In this document: positions 45,652 to 54,251 of the stretch, in pieces | Layout: the number at the start of each line of letters is the position of its first letter | How positions within the stretch are numbered: the first letter of the stretch is position 1 | Source of the DNA: QHXQ01 sp036389395 | GTDB taxonomy: Bacteria; Acidobacteriota; Blastocatellia; Pyrinomonadales; Pyrinomonadaceae | Assembly (NCBI GenBank): GCA_036389395.1 | Contig: DASVPY010000050.1 | Coordinates: 1-64,000, forward strand | Direction of reading: 5' to 3' | Length of the DNA stretch: 64,000 nucleotides | Translations under genes and position numbers: made by a program | The notes under the pieces: generated by a model | What the model saw: only the letters and a program-made list of their open reading frames with translations | Told to the model about the DNA's origin: nothing | The model's database searches: none

Positions 45652-46344
45652 TCAGTCCGCCCGCTCGTGCGTGGTGGCGTGTACGTCGCGGCCGAGTTGC
45701 GGCAGTTGTTGGGCGAGCCGTTCGTTGCGGCGCGGCGAGGTCACGACGCTGAAGCTGACTTCGTGTTCGCCGCCGCCGGCCGTCTCGCGTATGTCGAACT
45801 CTTCGAGGTGCAAACGCTCGCGCTTGAGCAGGCGGAGCAGTTCGCTCAGGGCGGTGCTCGGCGCGTCGGTCTTGAAGGTGTAGCGGAAGTGGCGGCGGAA
45901 GGCGACGATGCGCCGCTCGACGCGCCGCAGCAGGACGAGCACGAAGATGACGAGCGTCGTCGTCAGCAGCGCGACGGAGAACGTGCCTTCGCCGATGGCG
46001 ACGCCGAGCGCGGTGACGAGCAGGATCGTGGCCGCGGTGGTCAGCCCGTGGACTGAGCCGCGCGCTTGCAGGATGACGCCCGCGCCGATGAAGCCGACGC
46101 CGGGCAGGATTTGCGAGATGAGCCGCGCCGGATCGGTGTAAGGCGCGCCGCCCGAAATGTGCCGCGACGTGATCATCAACAGCGCCGCGCCCATGCAGAT
46201 CAAGATGTTCGTGCGCAGGCCCGCCGGCTTCCGACTCAGTTCGCGCTCCAACCCGATCACGCCGCCGCACGCCATCGCCGCCAGCAGCTTCGCGGCGACG
46301 AGCAGCAGTTCGTGTTGCGCCAAAATCGTCGGTAGTTGACGCAC
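45652..46344 (-). CDS. MgtC/SapB-family membrane protein
   Basis: A 230-aa product. I use the GTG at 46344 (GGAGAAGG just upstream); the longer frame extends into the hairpin repeat. The MgtC N-terminal domain has four to five helices with LLAAMACGGVIGLEREL, KPAGLRTNILICMGAALLMI, ILPGVGFIGAGVIL and LTTAATILLVTALGVAIGEG. A C-terminal ACT-like cytoplasmic domain follows (LSELLRLLKRERLHLEEFDI). MgtC proteins modulate ATP synthase or Mg2+ homeostasis in pathogens; the role in free-living bacteria is unclear. Confidence 0.9.
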   Translation of the reverse strand: MRQLPTILAQHELLLVAAKLLAAMACGGVIGLERELSRKPAGLRTNILICMGAALLMITSRHISGGAPYTDPARLISQILPGVGFIGAGVILQARGSVHGLTTAATILLVTALGVAIGEGTFSVALLTTTLVIFVLVLLRRVERRIVAFRRHFRYTFKTDAPSTALSELLRLLKRERLHLEEFDIRETAGGGEHEVSFSVVTSPRRNERLAQQLPQLGRDVHATTHERAD

Positions 46345-46367
46345 GACCTTCTCCGGGTCAGTAGTTC

Positions 46368-46464
46368 TTTGCGTTCTTCGCGGCCCTACTTTGCGTCCTT
46401 TGCGGTTAAACGCCCGGAACTTAACCGCAAAGGACGCAAAGTAGGGCCGCAAAGGAACGCAAAG
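46368..46464. repeat. Hairpin element, CGCAAAGGA type, 30-bp perfect core stem
   Basis: Arms 46380-46409 and 46421-46450 are perfect reverse complements (core CGCAAAGTAGGGCCGC), with an 11-nt loop. Imperfect outer CGCAAAG units extend the stem. It lies between mgtC and the MFS gene, both on the minus strand. Confidence 0.85.
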
Positions 46465-46476
46465 AGAGTTGGTAGT

Positions 46477-47760
46477 TCAAGCTTCCGGTGCGCGGCGGCG
46501 GAGTAGGAACCAGAGTGCGCCGGAGGCGGCGATGACTGTGCCGCCGGTCGCCGCGACGACGCGGAGGCCGTAGCGGTCTGCGGCCGCGCCGGCCAGGTAC
46601 ATCGAGCCGACCATCATCAGCGTCGTCAGCGTCTCGTAGGAGGCGAAGACGCGCCCGGCGTAGGCGTTCTCCGTGCGCCGCATGACGAGCGTCTGCTGCG
46701 CCGTCCACCAGACGGCGAAGTTCAACTCGCGCGCGACGAGCACGGCGGCCGCGCCCCACAGGTGCGGCATGAAGCTGAAGACGATCAGTCCGCAGCCGTC
46801 GAACAGGAGCGAGCGGCCCATGCGCCCGCCCAGGTTCGCGCCCGCCGCGCCCGCACGGCGCGCGAGCGGCGCGCCCAGCACGCCGCCCAGGCCCATCGCC
46901 ACGAACAGCACCGAGATGCCGAAGTCCTGCGGGCGCGCGACCAGCCCTTGCGCCGCCGCGACGCCGAGGCGCGCGCCGAAGACGCTGTAGAGCGCACGCG
47001 CCACGCCGTTGCCCAAGCCCCAGCCCGCGGCCACGACGAAGACGGCGGACAGCACGGCGTCGCGGCGCACGTAACCCAGCCCGGCGCGGAAGTCTAACAC
47101 CGAACGGCGCAAAAGTGACGCCCCGCCGGCCGGTGCGTGTGCGGCAGATGTGCTAGTGGCGGCGGGCGCGCGGCGCGGCAGGCGTATGCGCCAGATCATG
47201 ACGGCCGAGCCGAGGAACGTCGCGGCGTTGACGAAGAAGACGAGATCGCGGCCTAAGAACGTGGCGACGAGGCCGCCGAGTGCCGAGCCGATGGCGATGG
47301 TCGCGGCGGTCGTCGAGGCCGTGAGCGAGTTGGTCGTGAGCAGTTCGTCTGCGTCGCGCGCGAGCGCGGCGATGGTGGCGCGCTTGGCGGCGTTGAAGAA
47401 GGCGGAGACGGAGAAGAGCGCCGCGCCGACGGCGTAAACGACGGCGAGCGAGCCGAAGCGTTGCGCAAGCAGGAAGCCGAGCGCGAGCACGGCGCGCGCC
47501 ACGTCCGCCGCGATCATGACGCGCCGCCTGTCCAAGCGATCCACGACGACGCCCGCCACGGGGCCGAACAGGAACAGCGGCAGGTGACGCGCGATGGCGT
47601 AGACGGCAATCGCGCGCCCCTGTCGCTCCGGCCCGGCGAGGCCGAGCGCGAGCGCGAGCACGGCGATGTTGTTCAGCCAGTCGCCGATCTCCGAGATGAC
47701 CTGGCCCGCCCAGAGGCGGCGCACCTGCGCGTTCTGCGCGAGCAGCCCGCGGTAGGTCAA
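46477..47760 (-). CDS. MFS transporter (EntS/MFS_3-type exporter)
   Basis: A 427-aa major facilitator with about 11-12 helices. The start is a TTG overlapping the stop codon of the lytic transglycosylase gene. RLWAGQVISEIGDWLNNIAV (helix 1) and FGPVAGVVVDRLDRRRVMI (motif A-like loop) are typical of the EntS/DHA3 group, which export siderophores, macrolides or other small molecules. A Pro/Ser/Ala linker separates the two halves (about 205-220). The substrate is not predictable. It forms a coupled pair with the transglycosylase gene. Confidence 0.87.
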   Translation of the reverse strand: MTYRGLLAQNAQVRRLWAGQVISEIGDWLNNIAVLALALGLAGPERQGRAIAVYAIARHLPLFLFGPVAGVVVDRLDRRRVMIAADVARAVLALGFLLAQRFGSLAVVYAVGAALFSVSAFFNAAKRATIAALARDADELLTTNSLTASTTAATIAIGSALGGLVATFLGRDLVFFVNAATFLGSAVMIWRIRLPRRAPAATSTSAAHAPAGGASLLRRSVLDFRAGLGYVRRDAVLSAVFVVAAGWGLGNGVARALYSVFGARLGVAAAQGLVARPQDFGISVLFVAMGLGGVLGAPLARRAGAAGANLGGRMGRSLLFDGCGLIVFSFMPHLWGAAAVLVARELNFAVWWTAQQTLVMRRTENAYAGRVFASYETLTTLMMVGSMYLAGAAADRYGLRVVAATGGTVIAASGALWFLLRRRAPEA

Positions 47761-48362
47761 CGGCTCGCCCCCGCGCGGCTCTCGCGCGTGCCGGCGGCGG
47801 CGCGTGCTTCTCTGTAGCGCGCGAGGATCGAGGTGACGTAGGCGCGCGTCGAGGGGATGTCAATGCGTGCGATGAACTGCTCGGCGGTGAGCGGGGGCGC
47901 GCCGGGCGGGGTGCGGTTCCACTCGGCGGCGCGCGAGGGGCCGGCGTTGTAGGCGGCGAGCGTGCGCGCCTCCGCGCCGGGCAGGTCGCGGTAGTCCTTC
48001 GAGATTTTCTCCAAGTACCAGCAGCCGATCTGTATGTTGCGTTCGGGGTCGCGCAAAACGGAGGCGGGATCGCGGGCCATCGCGCGCTCGAACTCGCGCA
48101 TCCCGGTCTCGGCCGCCCACTCGCGCCCCACGGCCGGCGTCACCTGCATCAACCCGATCTCGCCCGCGTCGCCCGTCCGCCCCGGTCTGAAATAAGTCTC
48201 CTCGTAGATGATGCTCCACACGAGCAGCGGGTCGAGCCGGTAGATGGCGGCCTGGCGCGCGATGAGCGCGTCGTAACGATGAACCCAGTAGCGGTTAAAG
48301 AAGTAGAGACCCGCGCCGCCGCCGACGAGCAGGATGAGGATGACGAGGGCGAAGTGTTTCAT
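47757..48362 (-). CDS. Lytic transglycosylase (SLT domain)
   Basis: A 201-aa protein with an N-terminal membrane anchor (FALVILILLVGGGAGLYFF) and an SLT domain: LLVWSIIYEETYFRPGRTGD with the catalytic Glu, AGEIGLMQVTP, IQIGCWYLEKISKDY and ARTLAAYNAGPSRAAEWN. It cleaves peptidoglycan glycan strands, releasing 1,6-anhydro ends, in the periplasm. Its stop codon overlaps the TTG start of the MFS gene, suggesting co-expression. Length is short, as in MltE-like enzymes. Confidence 0.93.
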   Translation of the reverse strand: MKHFALVILILLVGGGAGLYFFNRYWVHRYDALIARQAAIYRLDPLLVWSIIYEETYFRPGRTGDAGEIGLMQVTPAVGREWAAETGMREFERAMARDPASVLRDPERNIQIGCWYLEKISKDYRDLPGAEARTLAAYNAGPSRAAEWNRTPPGAPPLTAEQFIARIDIPSTRAYVTSILARYREARAAAGTRESRAGASR

Positions 48363-48367
48363 TGTTC

Positions 48368-48514
48368 AGAAGACAGGAGCCAGGAGTCAGAAGCCAGAAG
48401 GAAGCGAGCACGAGGTCAGAATAAAGGCAGGCGGCTCACGTAAGCACTGGCGGCCCGTAATCCCTTCTGACTTCTGACTTCTGACTCCTGGCTCCTGATT
48501 CCCGTCTCCTGCTC
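48368..48514. repeat. Heptamer hairpin element, CAGGAGC/CAGAAGC type
   Basis: The left arm AGACAGGAGCCAGGAGTCAG plus CAGAAG units pairs with TTCTGACTTCTGACTTCTGA then CTCCTGGCTCCTGA. It lies between two minus-strand genes and abuts the stop codon of the gene at 48513. Confidence 0.85.
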
Positions 48515-49298
48515 AGTTTCCCCTCCGCAGCCGCGTCCACATGGCGGCGGCGTTGGCGGCTTGATCGAGGCCTTCGTAGCGCGAGGCGAGCGCGCGGCGG
48601 TCGAGGACGTGCCCTTGCAGCCAGACTTCGGCGGCGATGGTCGCGCCGACCGCGAGCCGGCCGCGCAGGGCGCGCTGGTTGATCAGCACTTCGAGCTTGA
48701 GGCAGCCGAGGTCGAGGTAGGCCCAGTAAAGCTCGCTGCCGGAGAGCGGGTTGCGCAAGGGCTTGAACGAGAGCACGCGGCCGCACAGGCTCCAGTCGTT
48801 CTCGTGCGCGGCGCGCGCCGGGGCGCACGATTCGAGCGCGGCCCAGCGCGGCCGCTCCGCGCGTTGACAGACGCGCGCGCGGTACGCCAGCCCGCACAGC
48901 CCGACGTGCAGCTCGTTGGCGCGGAAGCCTTCGGGCCCGACTTCGGTCAGGTTCTGCAACTCGAAGAGGACTTCCGTCTCCGTCCCGTCGCAGTAGCCGT
49001 GGACGATGGCCTCGCCCTCCTCGTCGTACTCGGTCAAGGCCCAAGGGCTGATGCGCTGGGTGTAGCGGGCGCGGAAGCCGGGGCGGCAGTCGGCGTAGAA
49101 GATGTCGCCCGTGCCCGACTCGTAGAGCACCGTCCAGACCTCCAAGCCCTCGCCCAGCTTCCAGCAGCGCCCGTGCAAGACCGCGCCGCGCCGCAGCAGT
49201 TGCGTCGCCTCGCCCTGATTGCCGGCCCGCTCCGCGAGGTGGTTGAAGTCGCTCTCGTTCGGCAGTTCCAGCCCGATGGCTTCAAATGTCTCTTCCAT
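48513..49298 (-). CDS. Conserved-looking protein of unknown function
   Basis: A 261-aa cytosolic protein, started at the ATG at 49298; upstream codons translate a hairpin repeat and are discounted. It is acidic, with many aromatic residues. The N-terminal part (RRGAVLHGRCWKLGEGLEVW, TVLYESGTGDIFYADCRPGF) and the C-terminal part (LYWAYLDLGCLKLEVLINQR, LRGRLAVGATIAAEVWLQGH) suggest a beta-barrel or OB-like fold in the latter half. Several Cys are spread along the chain, but none form a clear metal motif. I do not recognise the family. Confidence 0.7.
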   Translation of the reverse strand: MEETFEAIGLELPNESDFNHLAERAGNQGEATQLLRRGAVLHGRCWKLGEGLEVWTVLYESGTGDIFYADCRPGFRARYTQRISPWALTEYDEEGEAIVHGYCDGTETEVLFELQNLTEVGPEGFRANELHVGLCGLAYRARVCQRAERPRWAALESCAPARAAHENDWSLCGRVLSFKPLRNPLSGSELYWAYLDLGCLKLEVLINQRALRGRLAVGATIAAEVWLQGHVLDRRALASRYEGLDQAANAAAMWTRLRRGN

Positions 49299-49306
49299 AG
49301 CCGTCG

Positions 49307-49384
49307 TTAAGAGTTCAACGTTCAAAGTTCAAGGCTCAAGGTTCAGCGCCCGACTAACCTTGAACTTTGAACTTTGAACTTACT
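49307..49384. repeat. Heptamer hairpin element, GTTCAAG/GTTCAAA type
   Basis: The left arm GTTCAACGTTCAAAGTTCAA plus GGCTCAAGGTTCA pairs with ACCTTGAACTTTGAACTTTG. It lies between two minus-strand genes. Confidence 0.85.
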
Positions 49385-49387
49385 CTC

Positions 49388-49615
49388 TTATCCGGTCGCC
49401 CGGCGGCGCGGCCGCCGGGGCTTGGCTTGAGGCTCGGCGTCGTCGGCGCGCGGGGCGCGCGTGCGGAAGCCGCGGATGTTGCGCGCCGGGCCGTAGGCGG
49501 GCCGGACGCCGGTGCGCGCCAACTCGGCGAACAGCTCCATGTCGTAGTCCGCCTCGCGCGCCATCTCCTCGCGGATGGCGTGCAGCATTTCGAGAAATCT
49601 GGGTCGGCGATACAT
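49388..49615 (-). CDS. Small protein, putative partner of the PIN-domain protein
   Basis: A 75-aa product starting at the ATG at 49615. The N-terminal helix LEMLHAIREEMAREADYDME and LFAELART resembles small proteins encoded beside VapC-like PIN genes (pattern I-R-E-E-x-x-x-x-x-x-Y-D-x-x-x-x-x-x-L). The C-terminal half is Arg/Pro-rich, suited to nucleic-acid contact. Gene order is PIN first, partner second, on the same strand, separated by a hairpin element. An antitoxin role is inferred from this layout. Confidence 0.6.
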   Translation of the reverse strand: MYRRPRFLEMLHAIREEMAREADYDMELFAELARTGVRPAYGPARNIRGFRTRAPRADDAEPQAKPRRPRRRATG

Positions 49616-49620
49616 AAAAG

Positions 49621-49702
49621 CAGTGACGAGTGACGAGTGACGAGTGACAAGCAGGAGCAAGTTTTTAACTCGTCACTTGTCACTCATCACTCGTCACTTG
49701 TT
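49621..49702. repeat. Heptamer hairpin element, GTGACGA type
   Basis: The left arm AGTGACGAGTGACGAGTGAC (7-nt units GTGACGA) pairs with CTCGTCACTTGTCACTCATC plus ACTCGTCACTTG. It fills the gap between the PIN gene and its small partner, and the PIN stop codon lies inside the right arm. Confidence 0.85.
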
Positions 49703-50165
49703 CTGTCGCTTCCGAGACCAGGAACTCCGGCGTGACGATCATCGGGACGAAGAAGCCGGCGGCCGTGTTGAAGAGGCGTATGCGCGCCTGCCGCCGGACG
49801 TTCGCCAGGTGGCCGAAGTTCCACGTCACTAGATAATCAATTTTGTGGACGGAGGCAAGCGCCACGTGCAGCGCGTCGCCGAGATACTTGCGGTGGAAGA
49901 TGCCGCGCGCCACGTAGCCGTCGGCGAGGATCGCCGCCTCGTCCAGCAACTCGACCTGTTCGAGCGGCGCGACGAGTTTGAGATAACTCGTGCGGTGCGG
50001 CTCGGGCAGCCGCTCCAGTTCGCGCACGACGAGCGGCGAGACGACCGCGCGGTACTCCGCTAGCTCGCGCTCCCACCAGCGGATCGTGAGATCGCGCCGG
50101 AACGGCTCGCCGTTGTCGAGGTACGCGCCGACGACCGACGTTTCCAGGTACAAGCTCTGCTTCAT
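49680..50165 (-). CDS. PIN-domain protein, putative VapC-like toxin
   Basis: A 161-aa PIN protein. The start QSLYLETSVVGAYLDNGEPF carries the first acidic residue, VVSPLVVRELERLPE the second, RKYLGDALHVALASVHKIDY the third Asp, and VTWNFGHLAN the fourth polar site, as in VapC-like ribonucleases. The last eight codons, with the stop, derive from the GTGACGA hairpin, so the native tail may have been replaced. The ATG overlaps the stop of the upstream TPR/aspartyl-protease gene by four bases (ATGA), an unusual coupling for a toxin gene. Confidence 0.85.
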   Translation of the reverse strand: MKQSLYLETSVVGAYLDNGEPFRRDLTIRWWERELAEYRAVVSPLVVRELERLPEPHRTSYLKLVAPLEQVELLDEAAILADGYVARGIFHRKYLGDALHVALASVHKIDYLVTWNFGHLANVRRQARIRLFNTAAGFFVPMIVTPEFLVSEATEQVTSDE

Positions 50166-51826
50166 GGGCGCGCGCGCCCCGCGGTCGCGGCCGCCGCGAC
50201 GTTGGCGTCGCCCGCGGCCGGCGTGATCGGCAGAGAGTTCAGTGATTCGAGCCGCACGACGGCGCGCTGGAAGTCGAACGTGACGCGGAAGAAGCGCAGG
50301 ATGTTGCCGCCGATGATGCCCGTCTGCTCGAACCCGGAAGTCTCGTTGATCGGCTCCATGTCCAGTACGGCCGCCGACAGGTTCGGGTGCTGGTAGTCGC
50401 CGAGCCTGACGCGCGGCAGCACCAGTTGCGGCACGCCGTCGCTGATGCCCGCCGCGCCGTAGACCTTCAGCTTCGTCGGCTGCACGAAGCGCGTCAGGTC
50501 TTCGCGCTGCGTCAGCGCCTCGGAGACGACCGAGATGGACGCGCCCGTGTCCACGATGAAGTTGAGCGGCTTCTCGACGCCCTCGACCGTGATGGCGCTC
50601 GACCAGAAGCCGCTCGACGTGGCCCGGATCGGCAGCTCGAAGACGCCCGCCGGCAACTGCGGCGGCGCGGGCGGCGGCGGCGCGGCGGCCGTCTGCTGCT
50701 CCAACGCCGACGGCAAAGGCGGCACGCGCGGCTGATCGTCGCGCACGAGCGTCAACTCGCGCCGGCCGTAGTCAACCGAGGCGAGATACTTCGCCAGCAC
50801 AGACAGCCCGATGTAGCCGTCCACCGGCTCCTGCGAGTTGTGGAACTCGCGCAGGTAGATGGGGATGTTGGTGATGCGCGCCTCGCCGACGCGCAGCGAG
50901 GTGAGGAAGCCGTAGACGATCTCGAAGCGGCCGCCGCCGCCGACGGCGCGGGCGAGGCCGCCGCGCGCCACCGCCCGCAGCCCAAGCTTCTGCGCCGCCG
51001 TCAGCGAGACGACGCACATCCCTGATCCCGTGTCCACGACGAAGCGGAGCGGCTGCTTGATGTTGCCATTCAGGAAGACGGTGACGATGGGCCGGCTGTT
51101 GACCAACTCGAAGGGGATGACGCTGCGCGGCGCGCCGCCCGGCTCGTAGAGATCGCCCTGCGCGCCGATGTAGCGGAGGAAGTCTATGAGGCCGCGGATG
51201 CGTGCGCGGCGGTCGGCGTCGGCGCGCGGCGCGATGCGCAGGAAGCGCTCGTAGGCGTCGGCCGCCTCGCGGTAGCGTTCCGAGCGCGCGGCGGCCTGCG
51301 CGTAGTTAAAGACGAAGTCCGGCTCGTCGGGCGCGATCTCAAGCGCGCGTTTGAGGCCGAGGAGCGCGTAGGAGGGCCGGTTCTCGTAGAAGTGGATCAT
51401 GGAGACGCCGGCAATCGCCAGCGCCTCGTCGGGCTTGAAGCTGAGCGCGGTGCGGAACTCTTCGACCGAGAGCAGGAAGTCGCCGGTGGCGAGCAGGGTC
51501 GTGCCGAGCAGGGCGTGGGCGCGCGCCGAGGTCGGCTCGACGGCGAGGACGCGCGCGGCGGCGTCGTAGGCGTCGCGCAGGCGGCGCTGCTTGTAGAGCG
51601 TGTAGCTGAGGCCGAGCCGCGCTTCGTTGTCCTGCGTGTCCTTCGTGATCAGTTCGCGGTAGAGCTTCTCGGCCGTCTCGAACTCGCCCTGGCGCAGCGC
51701 CCGCTCGGCGCGCGCCCGCGCCTTCTCGCTCCCGTCGGCGCGCGCCGGCGCGGCCCCGCCCAACCACGCACACCCCACCGTCAGCGCGGCCACCCCGACC
51801 ACCAACCAGCGGCTCAAGTTCTTCAT
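50162..51826 (-). CDS. TPR protein fused to two retropepsin-like aspartyl-protease lobes
   Basis: A 554-aa product started at the ATG at 51826; codons further upstream translate a GGATTGC-type repeat. A signal or lipoprotein-like N-terminus (LVVGVAALTVGCAWLGGAA) precedes four to five TPR units (about 30-215, for example FETAEKLYRELITKDTQDN). Two aspartyl-protease lobes follow: LRFVVDTGSGMCVVSLTAA (first Asp) with VDGYIGLSVLAKYLASVDY, and LNFIVDTGASISVVSEALT with GIIGGNILRFFRVTFD. A Pro/Ala linker separates them. Each lobe has the conserved D-T-G and hydrophobic-Gly motif, so an active two-lobed site is likely. The TPRs may recruit envelope substrates. Confidence 0.87.
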   Translation of the reverse strand: MKNLSRWLVVGVAALTVGCAWLGGAAPARADGSEKARARAERALRQGEFETAEKLYRELITKDTQDNEARLGLSYTLYKQRRLRDAYDAAARVLAVEPTSARAHALLGTTLLATGDFLLSVEEFRTALSFKPDEALAIAGVSMIHFYENRPSYALLGLKRALEIAPDEPDFVFNYAQAAARSERYREAADAYERFLRIAPRADADRRARIRGLIDFLRYIGAQGDLYEPGGAPRSVIPFELVNSRPIVTVFLNGNIKQPLRFVVDTGSGMCVVSLTAAQKLGLRAVARGGLARAVGGGGRFEIVYGFLTSLRVGEARITNIPIYLREFHNSQEPVDGYIGLSVLAKYLASVDYGRRELTLVRDDQPRVPPLPSALEQQTAAAPPPPAPPQLPAGVFELPIRATSSGFWSSAITVEGVEKPLNFIVDTGASISVVSEALTQREDLTRFVQPTKLKVYGAAGISDGVPQLVLPRVRLGDYQHPNLSAAVLDMEPINETSGFEQTGIIGGNILRFFRVTFDFQRAVVRLESLNSLPITPAAGDANVAAAATAGRARP

Positions 51827-51838
51827 CGGCCACCCCCG

Positions 51839-51941
51839 TTCGGATTGCGGATTGTGGATTGCGGATTGCGGATTAGAGGACAAACTGCATCAGCGCGGCT
51901 TGTCTTTCAATCCGCAATCCGCAATCCGCAATCCACAATCA
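51839..51941. repeat. Heptamer hairpin element, GGATTGC type
   Basis: The left arm is CGGATTGCGGATTGTGGATT plus more GGATTGC units; the right arm is AATCCGCAATCCGCAATCCG plus CAATCCACAATCA. It lies between the TPR/protease gene start and the ogg2 stop, and its last bases overlap the ogg2 stop codon. Confidence 0.87.
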
Positions 51942-52574
51942 CTTCAAAATCTCCCCGGTCTTCATTGACCACAGCACCAGGTCAAGCTCGTCGAAATCTA
52001 TGCGCGCCGTGTGGGCGAAGCGGCGCAGGGCGTCTTCGGTGGCGAGGTAGCGCGCGCGCGTCGTGGGCGGGTCGGGTGTGGCGATGACGCCCAGCTCGAA
52101 GAGGCTGCGCAGGATGTGCTTGTCGAGGATCGCGTAGCCGCGATAGCCGACGTTGCGCAGGAAGTGGCTCGCCTCCTTGTAGCCCAGCCCCTTGATGCCG
52201 CGCGTGCGCGCGAGCCAGTCGCGGCGCGCGTGCGGCTCGCCGAACGCGTCGAGCCGCGCGCGCAGGCGCAGGCCGCAGTCGGCGTGCAGGAAGTCGCGCG
52301 TGGCGACGACGTAGCCGGCGCGCGCGCGCGGGTAACGGTGGACGCCGGTCAGCGCCTCGGCCAACTCTGCGTGCGCGCCGTCGTCGAGCAGCGGGCGCAC
52401 GGCTGCGACCGAGCGCAGCCCCATGCGCGCCGACGCGCCCGCCGTGAAGATGCAGAAGACCAACTCTTCCCAGAGGCGCGCGTCCGTGGCCGCGGCCCGC
52501 ACGGCGGCGAACTCGGCGAGGCGGGCGCGAATCTCGGCGCGGCGGGCCGAATGGGCCGCGCGCATCCGTGCCAT
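51939..52574 (-). CDS. N-glycosylase/DNA lyase, Ogg2 type
   Basis: A 211-aa HhH-GPD protein of the Ogg2 type, best known from archaea and some bacteria, which removes 8-oxoguanine from DNA and nicks the abasic site. The key segment GIKGLGYKEASHFLRNVGYR holds the helix-hairpin-helix and the catalytic Lys, and AILDKHILRSLFELGVI holds the catalytic Asp. LWEELVFCIFTAGASARMGL forms an N-terminal helix. I chose the ATG at 52574, with a GTG nine codons upstream as an alternative. It works in base-excision repair in the cytosol. Confidence 0.87.
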   Translation of the reverse strand: MARMRAAHSARRAEIRARLAEFAAVRAAATDARLWEELVFCIFTAGASARMGLRSVAAVRPLLDDGAHAELAEALTGVHRYPRARAGYVVATRDFLHADCGLRLRARLDAFGEPHARRDWLARTRGIKGLGYKEASHFLRNVGYRGYAILDKHILRSLFELGVIATPDPPTTRARYLATEDALRRFAHTARIDFDELDLVLWSMKTGEILK

Positions 52575-52900
52575 CGTGACGGGCTGTGGTTCTCGGCGCA
52601 CTGCTTCGGGTTGTCAATGCGAGGGCGCGCATTGCGACGGGCGAATTTTAGGAGCGCGTTCCAAGCGCTGTCAACGTAATCGGCGGCCGCTAACGCAAAG
52701 AGAGGCAGCGTCGCCGGACGTTCCAAACAGCTTCGCCCCGTCTATCGTGTGCATCTGCTTCGTTGCCGACTCGCATCAAAAAGGTTGCGCGGCGGCGCGG
52801 CCGAAATTCGCGCGCCGCCGCGCCTCTCTCTTCGTGCTATGATGAAAGAAGCCCCTGGCGCTCCAAAACCCGGCGGTTGAGATTGAGAGGCTGTTGACTC
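52575..52900. other. Divergent gap between ogg2 and a PBP4-like gene
   Basis: A 326-nt region that should hold promoters in both directions. GAGAGGCTG lies just before the ATG at 52901. No hairpin of the heptamer type and no credible gene are seen. Confidence 0.4.
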
Positions 52901-54250
52901 ATGAAGGTTGTCCGTCTGCCAATCCTGTTCGCGCTGCTCGCCGCGTTCGCCTTGAGCGCGGCGGCGCAAGGCCCCGCGCCCGTGCCGCAGCCGACGCCGC
53001 TCGTGAAGCCGGCGCTGCTGCCCGTCGCCGCGCCCGCGCCCGACGCCGCGACGCCCGACGCCACGCTCGCCGTCCCGACGCCCACGCCCGTCTCCGGCCG
53101 ACTCGGGCTGCTCGTCGAGACGACCGACGGGCAGGTGGTCAAAGAGTACGGCGCGGACGAGCAGTTCAACCCGGCCTCGGCCGTCAAGCTGGCGACGGCG
53201 CTCGACGCGCTGCACACCTTCGGCCCGCAGTACCGCTTCGCCACCGTCATCTGGACGGACGGACAACTCGACCCGGCGACCGGCACGATCAATGGCAACC
53301 TCATCGTCTCGGGCCGCGATCCTTCGTTCCACTACGAGCACGCCGTCATGCTCGCGCGCGAGTTGAACCGGCTCGGCATCCGCACGGTCACGGGCGATCT
53401 CATCGTCGCGCCGCAGTTCACGATGAACTTCAGTTGGTCGGCGCGCGCCTCGGGCGAGAACTTCTACGACACGCTCGACGCCGAGCGCCGCCCGGCGGCC
53501 GCCGCGCGCGCGTGGTTCGAGGAGCGCACGACCTTCAACGACATCGAGAGTTTGGAGACGACGCCGAGCGTGGCCGTCCTGGGCGCGGTCTACGTCGCGC
53601 CCGTGCCGCCGGGCGCGCGCCAACTCCTCACGCACCGCTCCAGCCCGCTCGTGGACATCCTCAAAGTCCTGCTCTGTTACTCGAACAACTTCATGGCCGA
53701 GCGGCTGGGCGACGCGCTCGGCGGCCCGACGGGCGTCGAACGCTTCCTCGTCACCGAAGTCGGGCTGCGCCCCGAAGACGTGCGGCTCGCCTCGACGAGC
53801 GGCTTAGGGATCAACCGCCTCTCGCCGCGCTCGATGATGAAGGTCTACCGCACGCTCGTCGCGGAGTTGAAGGAACACAACCTGCGCCCGTCCGACATCA
53901 TGCCGGTGGCGGGCGTCGATCCGGGCACGCTGCAAAAGCGGTTCACGGTGGGCGCGGCGCGCGGCAGCGTCGTCGGCAAGACCGGCACGCTCGGCCGCTC
54001 CGACGGGGGGGTGAGCGCGCTCGTCGGGCAGATGCGCACGCAGACGGGCGAGACGCTCTACTTCGTCATCTTCAACCAGCGCGGCAGCGTCTACCGCTTC
54101 CGCCAGATGCAAGAGGCCATCGTCAGCGAGACGCAGTACGCCCGCGGCGGCCCCGCGCCCTTCACCTACACGCCCCACACCCTCGCCATGCGCCTCGCCG
54201 ACACCGAACTGAAGGCCGCCAAGAACGAGTACGAGTCAACGTCGAATTGA
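52901..54250 (+). CDS. dacB: D-alanyl-D-alanine carboxypeptidase/endopeptidase (PBP4, S13)
   Basis: A 449-aa low-molecular-weight penicillin-binding protein with a signal peptide (FALLAAFALSAAAQ) and a Pro/Ala-rich linker to about 65. The three catalytic motifs are S-A-V-K (Ser 93, Lys 96), S-N-N (261-263, in LLCYSNNFMAERLGD) and K-T-G (360-362, in GSVVGKTGTLGRSDGG). The spacing is that of the S13 (DacB/PBP4) class with a reduced internal insert. It trims peptide stems or cross-links of peptidoglycan in the periplasm. A hairpin repeat follows the stop. Confidence 0.93.
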   Translation: MKVVRLPILFALLAAFALSAAAQGPAPVPQPTPLVKPALLPVAAPAPDAATPDATLAVPTPTPVSGRLGLLVETTDGQVVKEYGADEQFNPASAVKLATALDALHTFGPQYRFATVIWTDGQLDPATGTINGNLIVSGRDPSFHYEHAVMLARELNRLGIRTVTGDLIVAPQFTMNFSWSARASGENFYDTLDAERRPAAAARAWFEERTTFNDIESLETTPSVAVLGAVYVAPVPPGARQLLTHRSSPLVDILKVLLCYSNNFMAERLGDALGGPTGVERFLVTEVGLRPEDVRLASTSGLGINRLSPRSMMKVYRTLVAELKEHNLRPSDIMPVAGVDPGTLQKRFTVGAARGSVVGKTGTLGRSDGGVSALVGQMRTQTGETLYFVIFNQRGSVYRFRQMQEAIVSETQYARGGPAPFTYTPHTLAMRLADTELKAAKNEYESTSN

Positions 54251-54251
54251 A

